DNA of 64,000 nt from Paratractidigestivibacter faecalis (GTDB taxonomy: Bacteria > Actinomycetota > Coriobacteriia > Coriobacteriales > Atopobiaceae): the NCBI RefSeq assembly GCF_003416765.1, contig NZ_QSNG01000001.1:1142742-1206741 (forward strand), written 5' to 3'. The notes under the pieces are model-generated. The model did no database searches, was not told where the DNA came from, and saw nothing but the letters and a program-made list of their open reading frames with translations. Positions 55,252-63,770 of this stretch are shown here, piece by piece (the stretch's first letter is position 1; each line of letters begins with the position of its first letter). Position numbers and translations under genes: made by a program.

Positions 55252-56373
55252 CTATGCCCCAGCCACACTCTCCACTTGGTCTGCGAGGGAGGAGGCGGCC
55301 TGCGCGGAGCCAAGCCCGCGGGCGGCCTCGCGCATGGCCGCGCGGCGCTCGGGCTCGTCCAAAAGGCCCGTCAGCGCAGACGAGAAGGACGCGCCGTCCA
55401 GCTCGGCGTCTGGCACCAGCAGGGCGGCGCCGGCGTCCACGAGGTAGTGGGCGTTGGTGGTCTGGTGGTCGGCCGTCGCGTGCGGGTAGGGCACGAGGAT
55501 GGACGGGGCGGCAAGGGCCGCTATCTCCGCGATGGAGGAGGCGCCGGCGCGGGAGACCACAAGGTCGGCGGCGGCAAGGGCCTCGCCCATGTTGGAGATG
55601 TAGGGCATGACCTGCCAGCGGGCGGCTTGCTCGTCGGTGAGGGAAAGCGCCTGGCGCACGTAGGCCTCGTCGTCGGCGCCCGTCGAGTGGACGATGACGA
55701 GCCCGGGGCGGGCGAGAAGCTCGTCCTTGAGGGAGCAGACCGTCTCGTTGAGATGGTGGGCCCCCAGGGAGCCGCCAAAGACCAGCAGCATCGTGGCGCC
55801 CTCGGGCACACCGAAGGCGGCGCGTCCGGCCGGGCGGCTTGCCTCCACGACGCTGCGGCGCACCGGGTTGCCGGTCACCACGTGGGCCTCCGCCGCGCCC
55901 TTGCCCTCGAAGGCGGAGAGGGCCTGCGGCAGGGCGCAGCAGACTCGCGCGGCGTGCGCGGCGCACATCTTGTTGGCAAGGCCCGGCACGGAGTTCTGCT
56001 CGTGGAGCAGGTAGGGCACGCCGTTCTTGCGGCACCACTCAAGGAGCGGTACCTCGACGTAGGCGCCAAAGCCCAGGCAGACGTCAGGGGCGCCCTGCTC
56101 GGCAAAGGCGCGTCCGAGGGCTCCCTTGGCCCTGGAGACCATGGCGAGCGACTGCACTGCCGTCCAGGGGCGCGAGCGGTCGAAGCCCTGCACGTGGATG
56201 GGGATGAGTGGGAAGCCGGCCTCGGGCACGAGGCGTCCCTCGAGCTTTGCCGTCTGCCCGACGAAGGAGACGCTGTGGCCGCGGTCGCGCAGCTCCTCGG
56301 CAAGCGCGAGCGCCGGGTTGATGTGGCCGGCGGTGCCGCCCGCCGCGATGGTGACCTTCAGGCTCTTGGCCAT
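55252..56373 (-). CDS. murG: UDP-GlcNAc:lipid I GlcNAc-transferase
   Basis: A 373-residue GT28 enzyme making lipid II from lipid I on the inner membrane face. GGTAGHINPALALAEEL is the first G-loop; CLGFGAYVEVPL and LHEQNSVPGLANK follow; GGSLGAHHLNE and the RAGASSIAEIAAL site bind UDP-GlcNAc. ATG 56373 has AGAGGGGAGAAG in front. The rest of the long upstream frame is shadow. It follows ftsW by 50 bases. Confidence 0.96.
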   Translation of the reverse strand: MAKSLKVTIAAGGTAGHINPALALAEELRDRGHSVSFVGQTAKLEGRLVPEAGFPLIPIHVQGFDRSRPWTAVQSLAMVSRAKGALGRAFAEQGAPDVCLGFGAYVEVPLLEWCRKNGVPYLLHEQNSVPGLANKMCAAHAARVCCALPQALSAFEGKGAAEAHVVTGNPVRRSVVEASRPAGRAAFGVPEGATMLLVFGGSLGAHHLNETVCSLKDELLARPGLVIVHSTGADDEAYVRQALSLTDEQAARWQVMPYISNMGEALAAADLVVSRAGASSIAEIAALAAPSILVPYPHATADHQTTNAHYLVDAGAALLVPDAELDGASFSSALTGLLDEPERRAAMREAARGLGSAQAASSLADQVESVAGA

Positions 56374-56423
56374 GTGCTTCTCCCCTCTTGCGGGGCGTCC
56401 GGCAGAGGCCGGCGCCCCGGTTG

Positions 56424-58049
56424 CTATCTCCTGGTCCTGGGGCCGTCGGAGCCGCCGCGCAGGCGGTCTGAGGCCGACGGGCCGAGGTCTATCCTGCGCC
56501 TGCCGTTGGCGTCCGTGGTGACGCGTCCCCTCTGCGGTCGGGCCTGACCCCTCGAGCGGCCCTGGGCGCCTCCGGCGACCACGCGGAAGGGCGAGCCCGC
56601 CTGGGGCTGGGCCGAGCCCGCGCCGCGGCCCTGGGCCTCCTGGCGGACTGCGCCCCGGGCAGAGCGGGGGCGCGCGTCGCTCACGAAGGTGAGGCTGCCG
56701 GGGTCGGACTCGTCCGCCACCTGCTGCCAGGTCCTCCTGGTCCGGTCGTGGACGGTCTCGGGCAGGCTGGAGTGGACGGACACGGAGACCAGGGCGCCCA
56801 CGATGAGCAGGCTCGCCATGATGGACGAGCCGCCGTACGAGAGGAACGGGATGGGCTTGCCCGAGAGCGGGAAGATGCCGATGACGCCGCAGACGTTGAG
56901 CAGCATCTGGAAGGCGAGAAGCGAGGTGCATCCCACGGCGACGAGGCGGCCGGAGAGGTCGGAGGCGCACCGGGCAATCTTCATGCCCTGCCACGCGATG
57001 ACGCCGAAGGCGGCCAGGACGCCGAGGGTGCCCACCAGGCCGCACTCCTCGCCGATGATGGCGAAGATGAAGTCGTTGTGGGCCATGGGCAGGTAGGAGT
57101 ACTTCATGCGAGACATACCGATGCCCACGCCAAACAGGCCGCCGGAGCCAAAGGCGTACTGGCCCTGGGCCAGCTGGTAGCCGTCGTTGTAGTAGTCCTG
57201 GAAGGGGTCGAGCATGATCTGGATGCGCCTGAGCGAGTAGGAGTCCTTGACGGAGAGGAAGACCATGCCCGCCAGGGCGACGAGGGCGATTATGCCAAGG
57301 TACCTGCGGTCGAAGCCGGCAAAGAAGAGCATGGCCAGCAGCGCCACGCCGATAACCATGGTGGTGCCCTTGTCGGGCTGGACCACGATGAGGACCAGCG
57401 GCAGGACGGTGGCCAGGACGCCGTTCTTGACGAACTGAGCGTCGTCGATGGTGCCGTCGTCAAAGCGCTGCTGGCAGACGCCCGCCGCAAGCCAGACGAT
57501 GCCGATCTTGGCAAACTCGGAGGGCTGCAGGTTGCCGATGAGGGGCAAGCTGATCCAGCGGCTCGCGCCGTAGGTTGACTGGCCCGCGATGGGCGTGAAC
57601 ACCAGGACGAGCACGACGACCATCGCGGTCCACATGGGCATGGACGCGCGTCCGTTGGTGAACTCGTGGTAGTCCACCTTGGCCAGCACGAAGGCGGCGA
57701 CGCCTCCCAGGGCGATGAACTGCAGCTGCTTCTTGAGGTAGTAGGCGGGGTCGTTGCCCAGCGCGTCGGAGGTGAGCGAGCTGATGGAGGAGGCCGAGTA
57801 GATCATGAGGCAGCCAAAGGCCGTGAGGAGCACGACCGTGGCGATGAGGATGAGCCGCGGGCGCATGAAGCGCTCCGGCACGCCGAAGATCTTCCTCTCG
57901 GTCCTCTGGACGGCACCGCCGACGCCGCCCTTCTCGCCGCGCCTGCGGGCCGCCGGGCGCGGGCGGGAGGCACCCGCCTGGCCGGACCTGGCCTGCGACG
58001 CCGCGGCGCGCCGGCCAGCGCTCCTCTGATAGGTTCCCGTGACAGCCAA
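56424..58049 (-). CDS. ftsW: Septal peptidoglycan polymerase FtsW
   Basis: A 541-residue SEDS polymerase. After a basic N-terminal tail of about 60 residues come ten helices with the SEDS residues GNLQPSEFAKIGIV, the KVDYHEF stretch, AYFGSGGLFG-type GQYAFGSGGLFGVGIG, and SYGGSSIMASLLIVGALVSV. A long Arg/Gly/Gln-rich C-terminal tail (about 435-541) is unusual. TTG at 58049 is three bases after the murD stop with GGGGAG upstream. It pairs with FtsI at the septum. Confidence 0.93.
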   Translation of the reverse strand: MAVTGTYQRSAGRRAAASQARSGQAGASRPRPAARRRGEKGGVGGAVQRTERKIFGVPERFMRPRLILIATVVLLTAFGCLMIYSASSISSLTSDALGNDPAYYLKKQLQFIALGGVAAFVLAKVDYHEFTNGRASMPMWTAMVVVLVLVFTPIAGQSTYGASRWISLPLIGNLQPSEFAKIGIVWLAAGVCQQRFDDGTIDDAQFVKNGVLATVLPLVLIVVQPDKGTTMVIGVALLAMLFFAGFDRRYLGIIALVALAGMVFLSVKDSYSLRRIQIMLDPFQDYYNDGYQLAQGQYAFGSGGLFGVGIGMSRMKYSYLPMAHNDFIFAIIGEECGLVGTLGVLAAFGVIAWQGMKIARCASDLSGRLVAVGCTSLLAFQMLLNVCGVIGIFPLSGKPIPFLSYGGSSIMASLLIVGALVSVSVHSSLPETVHDRTRRTWQQVADESDPGSLTFVSDARPRSARGAVRQEAQGRGAGSAQPQAGSPFRVVAGGAQGRSRGQARPQRGRVTTDANGRRRIDLGPSASDRLRGGSDGPRTRR

Positions 58050-58052
58050 GCC

Positions 58053-59468
58053 CTACTCCCCGTCCTGGCCGAGGCCGGCCACGAGGTCCTTGAAGAGCCT
58101 GCCGCGCTCGGCCATGTTGCTGAACTCGTCGAAGGACGAGCACGCCGGCGAGAGGAGCACGGTGTCGCCCGGACGGGCGGCCGCGACGGCGGCGTCGAAG
58201 GCCTCGCGCATGTGGGGCGCGCGGATGACCTGAACGGCAGAGCCCGTGGCCCTGCGGGCCTGCTCGACGGAGCGGGCGATGCGCTCGCCCGCCGCGCCAA
58301 AGCAGACGGCGGCGCGGCAGGTGCCGCACACGGCCGCGGCGAGGCTGGCAAGGTCGGTCATCTTGTCGTGCCCGCCCAGCATGACCACGATGGAGCCGGC
58401 CCCGAAGGCGGTGAGGGCCTTCTCCACGGAGTCGGTGTTGGTGGCCTTGGAGTCGTTGACAAAGTGGACGCCCGCGTGGGTGCCGCAGGGCTCGATGCGG
58501 TGCTCGATGGGGTTGAAGTCGGCAAGGCCGCGCACCAGCGCCTCGTCGGAGGCTCCCAGGTGCAGCGCGCACGCGGCGGCGGCAAGGGCGTTCTCCCAGT
58601 TGTGGCGGCCGCGGATCTTGAGGGTGCCTGCGGCCAGGAGCTCGTGCTCAACGCCGGACGCGCGGACGACGAGCATGCCGTCGCGCACGAAGGCGGCGTC
58701 GGCGGAGGCGGGCTCGCCCTCTACGGAGAGCTCGCAGGTGGCCACGCCGCGGGCGATGAGGCGGTCGCGCACCGCGCGGCACCAGTCGTCGTCCACGCTC
58801 ACAATGGCCAGGTCGCCCTCGCCCAGGTTGGCGAAGACCTTCTCCTTGGCGGCGGCGTAGGCCTCGAGGGAGCCGTGCCACTCCACGTGGTCGGGCGTCA
58901 CGTTCAGAAGCGTCGCCACGCGGGGGTGGAGCAGTCTGGTGGTGGCCAGCTGGAAGCTGGAGAGCTCCGCCACAAGCCAGCCGCCGGCCGGACGGGAGGC
59001 AAGCTCGCCGGTGATGATGGTGCCGATGTTGCCCACGGCCTCGGCGCCCATGCCCGCGACCTGCAGCAGGTGCGTGGTGAGCGAGGTCGTGGTGGTCTTT
59101 CCGTTGGTGCCCGTGATGGCCACCCAGCGCTCGGGGCTCTCGCGGAAGGCAAACTCGGGCTCGCCGATGACCTCCCTGGCGCACGCGCGCGTCGCGGAGA
59201 AGAACGCGGAGAACTCCGAGATTCCCGGGGAGGCCACGGCGAGGTCGTAGCTGCCGGCCACGTCCTCGGTGCCCAAGACGCACCTCACGCCCTCGGCCTC
59301 GAGCTCACGGGAGAGGTCGCCCTCCCTGGAGGAGGCGCCCCCGTAGAGGGTCACCGACGACACGCGCCCGGGGCCCTGGGAGGCCAGGTAGCGGCAGACC
59401 GCCGCGCCCGTCCCGCCCATGCCCAGGACGAGCACGTCACCGAGGTACTTCTCGCCAGATGCAGCCAT
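58053..59468 (-). CDS. murD: UDP-N-acetylmuramoylalanine-D-glutamate ligase
   Basis: A 471-residue Mur ligase adding D-Glu. The N-terminal LVLGMGGTGAAVCRYL is the nucleotide domain, ITGTNGKTTTTSL the ATP P-loop, AELSSFQL and NVTPDHVEWH the Mg-site region, and HRIEPCGTHAGVHFVNDSKATN the central-to-C-terminal linker. The ATG has AGGAAAGG upstream and follows mraY by 14 bases. Confidence 0.96.
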   Translation of the reverse strand: MAASGEKYLGDVLVLGMGGTGAAVCRYLASQGPGRVSSVTLYGGASSREGDLSRELEAEGVRCVLGTEDVAGSYDLAVASPGISEFSAFFSATRACAREVIGEPEFAFRESPERWVAITGTNGKTTTTSLTTHLLQVAGMGAEAVGNIGTIITGELASRPAGGWLVAELSSFQLATTRLLHPRVATLLNVTPDHVEWHGSLEAYAAAKEKVFANLGEGDLAIVSVDDDWCRAVRDRLIARGVATCELSVEGEPASADAAFVRDGMLVVRASGVEHELLAAGTLKIRGRHNWENALAAAACALHLGASDEALVRGLADFNPIEHRIEPCGTHAGVHFVNDSKATNTDSVEKALTAFGAGSIVVMLGGHDKMTDLASLAAAVCGTCRAAVCFGAAGERIARSVEQARRATGSAVQVIRAPHMREAFDAAVAAARPGDTVLLSPACSSFDEFSNMAERGRLFKDLVAGLGQDGE

Positions 59469-59482
59469 GCGTGCGACCTTTC

Positions 59483-60514
59483 CTAGCCGAGCTGGAAGTA
59501 GAGAGCGAAGCCGAGGGCCGCGAAGGCGGCCGAGACGATCCAGAAGCGGATGACGACCTTGGTCTCCGCCCAGCCCTTCTTCTCGAAGTGGTGGTGGATG
59601 GGGGCCATGAGGAAGACGCGCTTGCCCGTGGCCTTGAAGCTCACGACCTGGATGATGACGGAGACGGCCTCGGCGATGAAGAGGCCGCCCATGATGAGGG
59701 AGGTCACCTCGGTCTTGGTGAGGATGGCCAAGGCGGCGAAGGCGGCGCCCAGGGCAAGGGAGCCCGTGTCGCCCATGAAGATGGTGGCCGGGTAGCAGTT
59801 GTGCCAGAGGAAGCCCACACAGGCGCCGGCGATGGAGGCGGCAAAGATGGCGAGGTTGATCTCCTGGTAGCGGAAGGCGACCATGGCCATGACGAGCATG
59901 ACCACCATGGTGCAGCCGCCCGCGAGGCCATCAAGGCCGTCGGTGAGGTTGACGGCGTTGGACAGGCCCGCCATGAGGAAGAAGACGAAGACGAGGTAGA
60001 TCCAGGGCACCGTGAAGGTGACGCTGCCGATGGTGAGGGTGCTGGAGAGCACGCCCAGGTCGAGGACGAGGCCGCCCGGGAAGCGCAGCTCCGGGGAGAT
60101 GCCGATGACGTTAACCGCAACCAGGCAGAACGTCACCGAGATGAGGATGAGGCCGGCCATCTTCTGGGGCGGCGTGAGGCCCAGGGAGCGCTTGTGGGCC
60201 ACGGACTCGATGTCGTCCAGAAGGCCAAGCGAGCCCGTGACCAGCGTGGCGACAAGGGCCAGGACCAGGTCGGGCGTCCACTTGGCAAGAAGGACGCAGG
60301 TGAGCACGATGCCCAGCAGGATGACGACGCCGCCCATGGTGGGCGTGCCCTGCTTGATGAGGTGGCGCTGGGGGCCGTCGGCCCTGACCTGCTGGCCCAG
60401 GTGCTCGTGCCTCATCAGCCTGATGAAGGGCGGCATGAGCAGGCAGGTGATGGCGGCAGAGACGAAGACCGCCAGGAAGACCTGGTAGGTGGGGTATGCG
60501 GGGTTGCCGATCAC
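59483..60514 (-). CDS. mraY: Phospho-N-acetylmuramoyl-pentapeptide transferase
   Basis: A 343-residue ten-helix membrane enzyme transferring phospho-MurNAc-pentapeptide to undecaprenyl phosphate (lipid I). Conserved DDIES (about 92-97), NLTDGLDGLA and the PIHHHFEKKGW motif near the C-terminus carry the catalytic Asp/His. It starts with GTG at 60514, overlapping the murF stop in a GTGA arrangement. Confidence 0.97.
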   Translation of the reverse strand: MIGNPAYPTYQVFLAVFVSAAITCLLMPPFIRLMRHEHLGQQVRADGPQRHLIKQGTPTMGGVVILLGIVLTCVLLAKWTPDLVLALVATLVTGSLGLLDDIESVAHKRSLGLTPPQKMAGLILISVTFCLVAVNVIGISPELRFPGGLVLDLGVLSSTLTIGSVTFTVPWIYLVFVFFLMAGLSNAVNLTDGLDGLAGGCTMVVMLVMAMVAFRYQEINLAIFAASIAGACVGFLWHNCYPATIFMGDTGSLALGAAFAALAILTKTEVTSLIMGGLFIAEAVSVIIQVVSFKATGKRVFLMAPIHHHFEKKGWAETKVVIRFWIVSAAFAALGFALYFQLG

Positions 60515-61947
60515 TGGGCAAGCACCTCCTTGACGAAGCCGTCGAGACCGGCGGCGCGGGATGCCTTGACGAGGACGAGGTCGCCCTCGGAGAGGATGGG
60601 GCCGAGCGTGGCCGCGGCCGACGCCACGTCGGGGAAGACCTCGAGCGCGTCCTCGGACTGGCCGACCGTGCGGGCGGCCTCGGCCATCTGGCCAGCGAGA
60701 TCGTGGCCGATGAAGACCAGCAGGTCGAGGCCCTTGGCCGCCGCGTAGGCGCCCACGTAGCCGTGGAGGCGCCCCTCGTCGGCACCGAGCTCGCCCATCT
60801 CGCCCAGGACCGCGATGCGGCGGCCGGAGCAGGCCATCTGCGCGAGGACGTCAAGGGAGGCCGCCATGGAGTTGGGGGCGGCGTTGTAGGAGTCGTCGAT
60901 GACGCGGGCACCCGAGGGGGCCGTCTGCACGTCAAGGCGCATGTGGGTGGCGGGCATGCGCTCGATGGCCTCGCAGGCCAGGTCGCGGTCCAGGCCGAGC
61001 CTCCAGATGACGGAGAGGGCCAGCAGGAAGTCGGGCACCACCTGGCGTCCGGGCACGGAGAGCGTGACCTCGCGGCTCCAGCCGTCGGAGCAGCTTGCCG
61101 TGAGCGTGGCGCAGCCCTCGGCGGACAGCGTCACGCCGAGGACGCGCACGTCGTCCTCGGCGCGGGAGCCGGCCATGAGCACGTCCACGCCGGCCGGGCG
61201 GGCAAAGCCATCAGCGATGAAGGGCGTGTAGTCGTTAGCGCTGGTGAGGGTCAGGGTGCGGCGCAGCTCGCCGTGGTCGACCAGGCCTCCCACGACCTCG
61301 GCCTTGGCGCGGGCGATGTTCTCGCGCGAGCCCAGAAGCCCGATGTGGCTCGTGCCGACGTTGGTGATGACGGCCAGCGTGGGCTGGCAGGCGGCGGCAA
61401 GGCGGTCGATCTCGTGCGGGTGGTTCATGCCCAGCTCGCAGACGAGGACCTCAGTGTCCTCGGGCGCGGAGAGCACCGTGAGCGGCAGGCCGATGAGGTT
61501 GTTGAAGTTGCCAGCGGTGGCGTGGGTGCGGCGCTGGGAGGAGATGCCGCAGCGCAGCATGTCCTTTGTGGTGGTCTTGCCCACCGAGCCCGTCACGCCC
61601 ACGACGACCCACTCCGGGTGCATCCGGCGCCACAGGGCCGCGGCGCGCAGCATCCACTCCTCGCAGTCGTCGCCCTCGGCGCGCACGACCCAGCAGCCGC
61701 GCCCGCGCGCCGCCTCGAGGTCGGCCTCGGACACCTCGGCGCTCGCGACCACCAGGGCGGCGCCCGCCTCGATGGCGGAGCGCACGTAGGCGTTGCCGTC
61801 CACGCGCTCGCCGGCGAAGGCCACGAAGACGGAGCCCTCCCCGACCGCGCGGGAGTCGATGGTCACCTCGCCCGCGACGTCGGCCGCGCCCCTTGCGAGG
61901 ATGCTTGCGCCGGTGGCGTCAACGAGCTTGCATGTGCTGATGCGCAT
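60511..61947 (-). CDS. murF: UDP-N-acetylmuramoyl-tripeptide-D-alanyl-D-alanine ligase
   Basis: A 478-residue Mur ligase adding D-Ala-D-Ala. The N-terminal VTIDSRAVGEGSVFVAFAGERVDG region is typical of MurF/MurE; GVTGSVGKTTTKDML is the P-loop; NFNNLIGLPLT and ELGMNHPHEI follow; and IDDSYNAAPNSMAASLDVL lies in the C-terminal domain. ATG has AAGGAGAG upstream. No murE is present; it must be elsewhere. Confidence 0.96.
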   Translation of the reverse strand: MRISTCKLVDATGASILARGAADVAGEVTIDSRAVGEGSVFVAFAGERVDGNAYVRSAIEAGAALVVASAEVSEADLEAARGRGCWVVRAEGDDCEEWMLRAAALWRRMHPEWVVVGVTGSVGKTTTKDMLRCGISSQRRTHATAGNFNNLIGLPLTVLSAPEDTEVLVCELGMNHPHEIDRLAAACQPTLAVITNVGTSHIGLLGSRENIARAKAEVVGGLVDHGELRRTLTLTSANDYTPFIADGFARPAGVDVLMAGSRAEDDVRVLGVTLSAEGCATLTASCSDGWSREVTLSVPGRQVVPDFLLALSVIWRLGLDRDLACEAIERMPATHMRLDVQTAPSGARVIDDSYNAAPNSMAASLDVLAQMACSGRRIAVLGEMGELGADEGRLHGYVGAYAAAKGLDLLVFIGHDLAGQMAEAARTVGQSEDALEVFPDVASAAATLGPILSEGDLVLVKASRAAGLDGFVKEVLAQ

Positions 61948-61968
61948 CTTGCTTCACTCTCCTTGGTG

Positions 61969-63759
61969 CTAGTTGGCGGGCGCGATGCCCAAGATGGCCA
62001 CGGACTGCTGCATGACATCGTGGAAGATGTGCGCAGCGGAGCCCAGGGCCAGGTGAGATGTTCCGTTGAGGCCCGCGTAGACAAGGACCTCGGGGTCATC
62101 GGCGTTGGCAAAGCCGCACAGCGAGGCTACGTAATAGTAGCCCTCGTAGCCGTCCGAGCCGTCCTTTGCCTGCTCGCCCGTGCCGGTCTTGCCGGCAATG
62201 TCATACCCCTCCACGGCGCCGTTCTTGCCGGTGCCGTCGGTCATGACGGCGCGCATGGCGTCGATCTCCTTCTCGCAGGCCTCGGCGGAGATGGCCTGGC
62301 CGCCGCTGGGCCAGTCGACCTTCTCGCCGGCCTTGGCTATGAGGAAGTGGGGCGTGGTCAGCGTGCCCTGGTTGCCCACGGCCGCAAACGCGCGGATGAT
62401 CTGGATCATGGGGATGGCCACGGACTGGCCGAAGGCCATGTAGCCGGCGGTTGTGCCGTCGTACTCGTCGTAGGACTTGACGATGCCCGCCGTCTCTCCC
62501 GGGAAGTCGATGCCGGTCTTCTGGCCGATGCAGAACTTCTCCACGCCCTCCGCAAAGCGCTTGGGGCCTATGACCTCGTTGGCGAGAAGCGCCATGGCGG
62601 GGTTGGAGGAGTGCTGCAGCATGTAGCGAACCGTCATGTCCTCGGCGTAGTCGCGGCCGTCGTCGTCCTGGACGTAGTTGTCGCCCAGGGTGTAGCGGGC
62701 CGGCACGTTGTAGACGGTATCAGGCGTGTAGAGCCCGAGGTCGAAGCCGGTGGACGTGGTGATGACCTTGAAGACCGAGCCGGGCTCGTAGGACTGCGAG
62801 ACGAGCTTGAGGTCGAGGGACGAGGAGTCAGTGAGGTTGGAGAAGTCCGGCAGCGGTGTGGAGCAGGCGGCGTAGATCTCGCCGGTCTTGGGGTCGCTCA
62901 CCATGACCGAGCCAGACTCGGACTGGTAGGTCTCCACGCCCTCGGCGATGATCCTCTCGGCCTCCTCCTGGAGGTCGATGTCGATGGAGAGCATGATGTC
63001 CGTGCCGTCCTGGGCCTCGGTGACCTCGGACGTGCCGCCGGCGATGGGCGTGCCGCCCAGGCCGGTCTCCATGATCATCTGGCCGTCGGTGCCGGTCAGG
63101 ATGTCGTTGTAGTAGTACTCAAGGCCCGAGAGGCCCGTGCCCTCGCTGCCCACGAAGCCCAGGATCTGGGCGCCGGTGCTGCCGTAGGGGTAGACGCGCT
63201 TGGAGTCCTTGAGGTAGTAGATGCCCGCAAGGCCCTGGTCGGAGAGCTCTTGCTTGATCTTGTCGGCCACGTCCTGGTCCACCTGGCGCTTGATGTAGCG
63301 GAAGGTGGTGTCGGCGGTGAGGTCGCCCACATAGTCGGAGGCCACGCCGCCCAGGTTCTGGGCAAGGACCTGCGCCACGGCGGAGGCGTTCTCCACGACC
63401 TTGGGGTTTGCGTAGATGGTCTGGCACTCCACGCTCATGGCGAGGACCTTGCCGTTGCGGTCGTAGATGGTGCCGCGGCGGGCGGTTAGTGTGACCACGT
63501 TGGTGCGGCGGCTCTCGGCCTCGGAGGCAAGGCGCGGGCCATCCACCACCTGCAGCCAGAAGAGGCGCAGGGCGACGGCCGCGACGATGACGCAGAGAAG
63601 GCCCAGCAGCACCTTGCGGCAGGCGTCGAAGTCAGCGGGACCCTGCCCGCCAGGCCCACGGCGCCCGGCGCGGTACGTGACGCGAGGGGCCTCGTCGTAC
63701 GAGGCCCCCGGCATCTGACGCCGCCCGCGGCGGCCCTGTCTGTCTCTAGTAGTTGACAC
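61969..63759 (-). CDS. ftsI: Septal penicillin-binding protein FtsI
   Basis: A 596-residue class B PBP, transpeptidase of septum synthesis. A basic N-terminus, one helix (about 49-70), the dimerisation domain starting with TARRGTIYDRNG, and the transpeptidase domain with S328-xx-K331 (PGSVFK), S-S-N 384-386 and K-T-G 524-526. GTG 63759 is the start, with a weak RBS. It lies 11 bases after ftsL and pairs with FtsW. Confidence 0.95.
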   Translation of the reverse strand: MSTTRDRQGRRGRRQMPGASYDEAPRVTYRAGRRGPGGQGPADFDACRKVLLGLLCVIVAAVALRLFWLQVVDGPRLASEAESRRTNVVTLTARRGTIYDRNGKVLAMSVECQTIYANPKVVENASAVAQVLAQNLGGVASDYVGDLTADTTFRYIKRQVDQDVADKIKQELSDQGLAGIYYLKDSKRVYPYGSTGAQILGFVGSEGTGLSGLEYYYNDILTGTDGQMIMETGLGGTPIAGGTSEVTEAQDGTDIMLSIDIDLQEEAERIIAEGVETYQSESGSVMVSDPKTGEIYAACSTPLPDFSNLTDSSSLDLKLVSQSYEPGSVFKVITTSTGFDLGLYTPDTVYNVPARYTLGDNYVQDDDGRDYAEDMTVRYMLQHSSNPAMALLANEVIGPKRFAEGVEKFCIGQKTGIDFPGETAGIVKSYDEYDGTTAGYMAFGQSVAIPMIQIIRAFAAVGNQGTLTTPHFLIAKAGEKVDWPSGGQAISAEACEKEIDAMRAVMTDGTGKNGAVEGYDIAGKTGTGEQAKDGSDGYEGYYYVASLCGFANADDPEVLVYAGLNGTSHLALGSAAHIFHDVMQQSVAILGIAPAN

Positions 63760-63770
63760 GGGGAAAGAGT

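Larger units (their letters stand above)
1830..62589. repeat. Dispersed 9-mer GGCGAGAAG / CTTCTCGCC, at least 36 copies
   Basis: Manual count, start positions. GGCGAGAAG on the plus strand: 1830, 3995, 7024, 9826, 10180, 11205, 13601, 15950, 16150, 18670, 18700, 19111, 19897, 23975, 25421, 31716, 35234, 37529, 42519, 43497, 47411, 48412, 55711, 56913, 62581. CTTCTCGCC on the plus strand: 4008, 14126, 15302, 20925, 23994, 30093, 33068, 46388, 57930, 59448, 62320. A simple composition estimate at about two-thirds G+C predicts about one. Copies occur in several reading frames (most often Leu-Leu-Ala, also Gly-Glu-Lys, Phe-Ser-Pro, Ala-Arg-Arg) and in about 11 intergenic places. The IS element has none. 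Confidence 0.85.

Noticed and set aside
1830-62589. Explaining the 9-mer as a simple Leu-Leu-Ala codon habit (CTT-CTC-GCC)
   Set aside because: Many copies do encode LLA, but about 11 are intergenic, and others are read as GEK, FSP or ARR. A codon-pair preference may contribute but cannot explain all.
1830-62589. The 9-mer as a Chi or KOPS-type polar replication motif
   Set aside because: Both strand orientations occur close together and follow gene direction, and inverted pairs exist; a polar replichore signal would be biased. A full genome is needed to close this.
60496-63489. A 997-codon plus-strand open frame opposite murF/ftsI
   Set aside because: Antisense shadow of two certain genes; composition typical of shadow frames.
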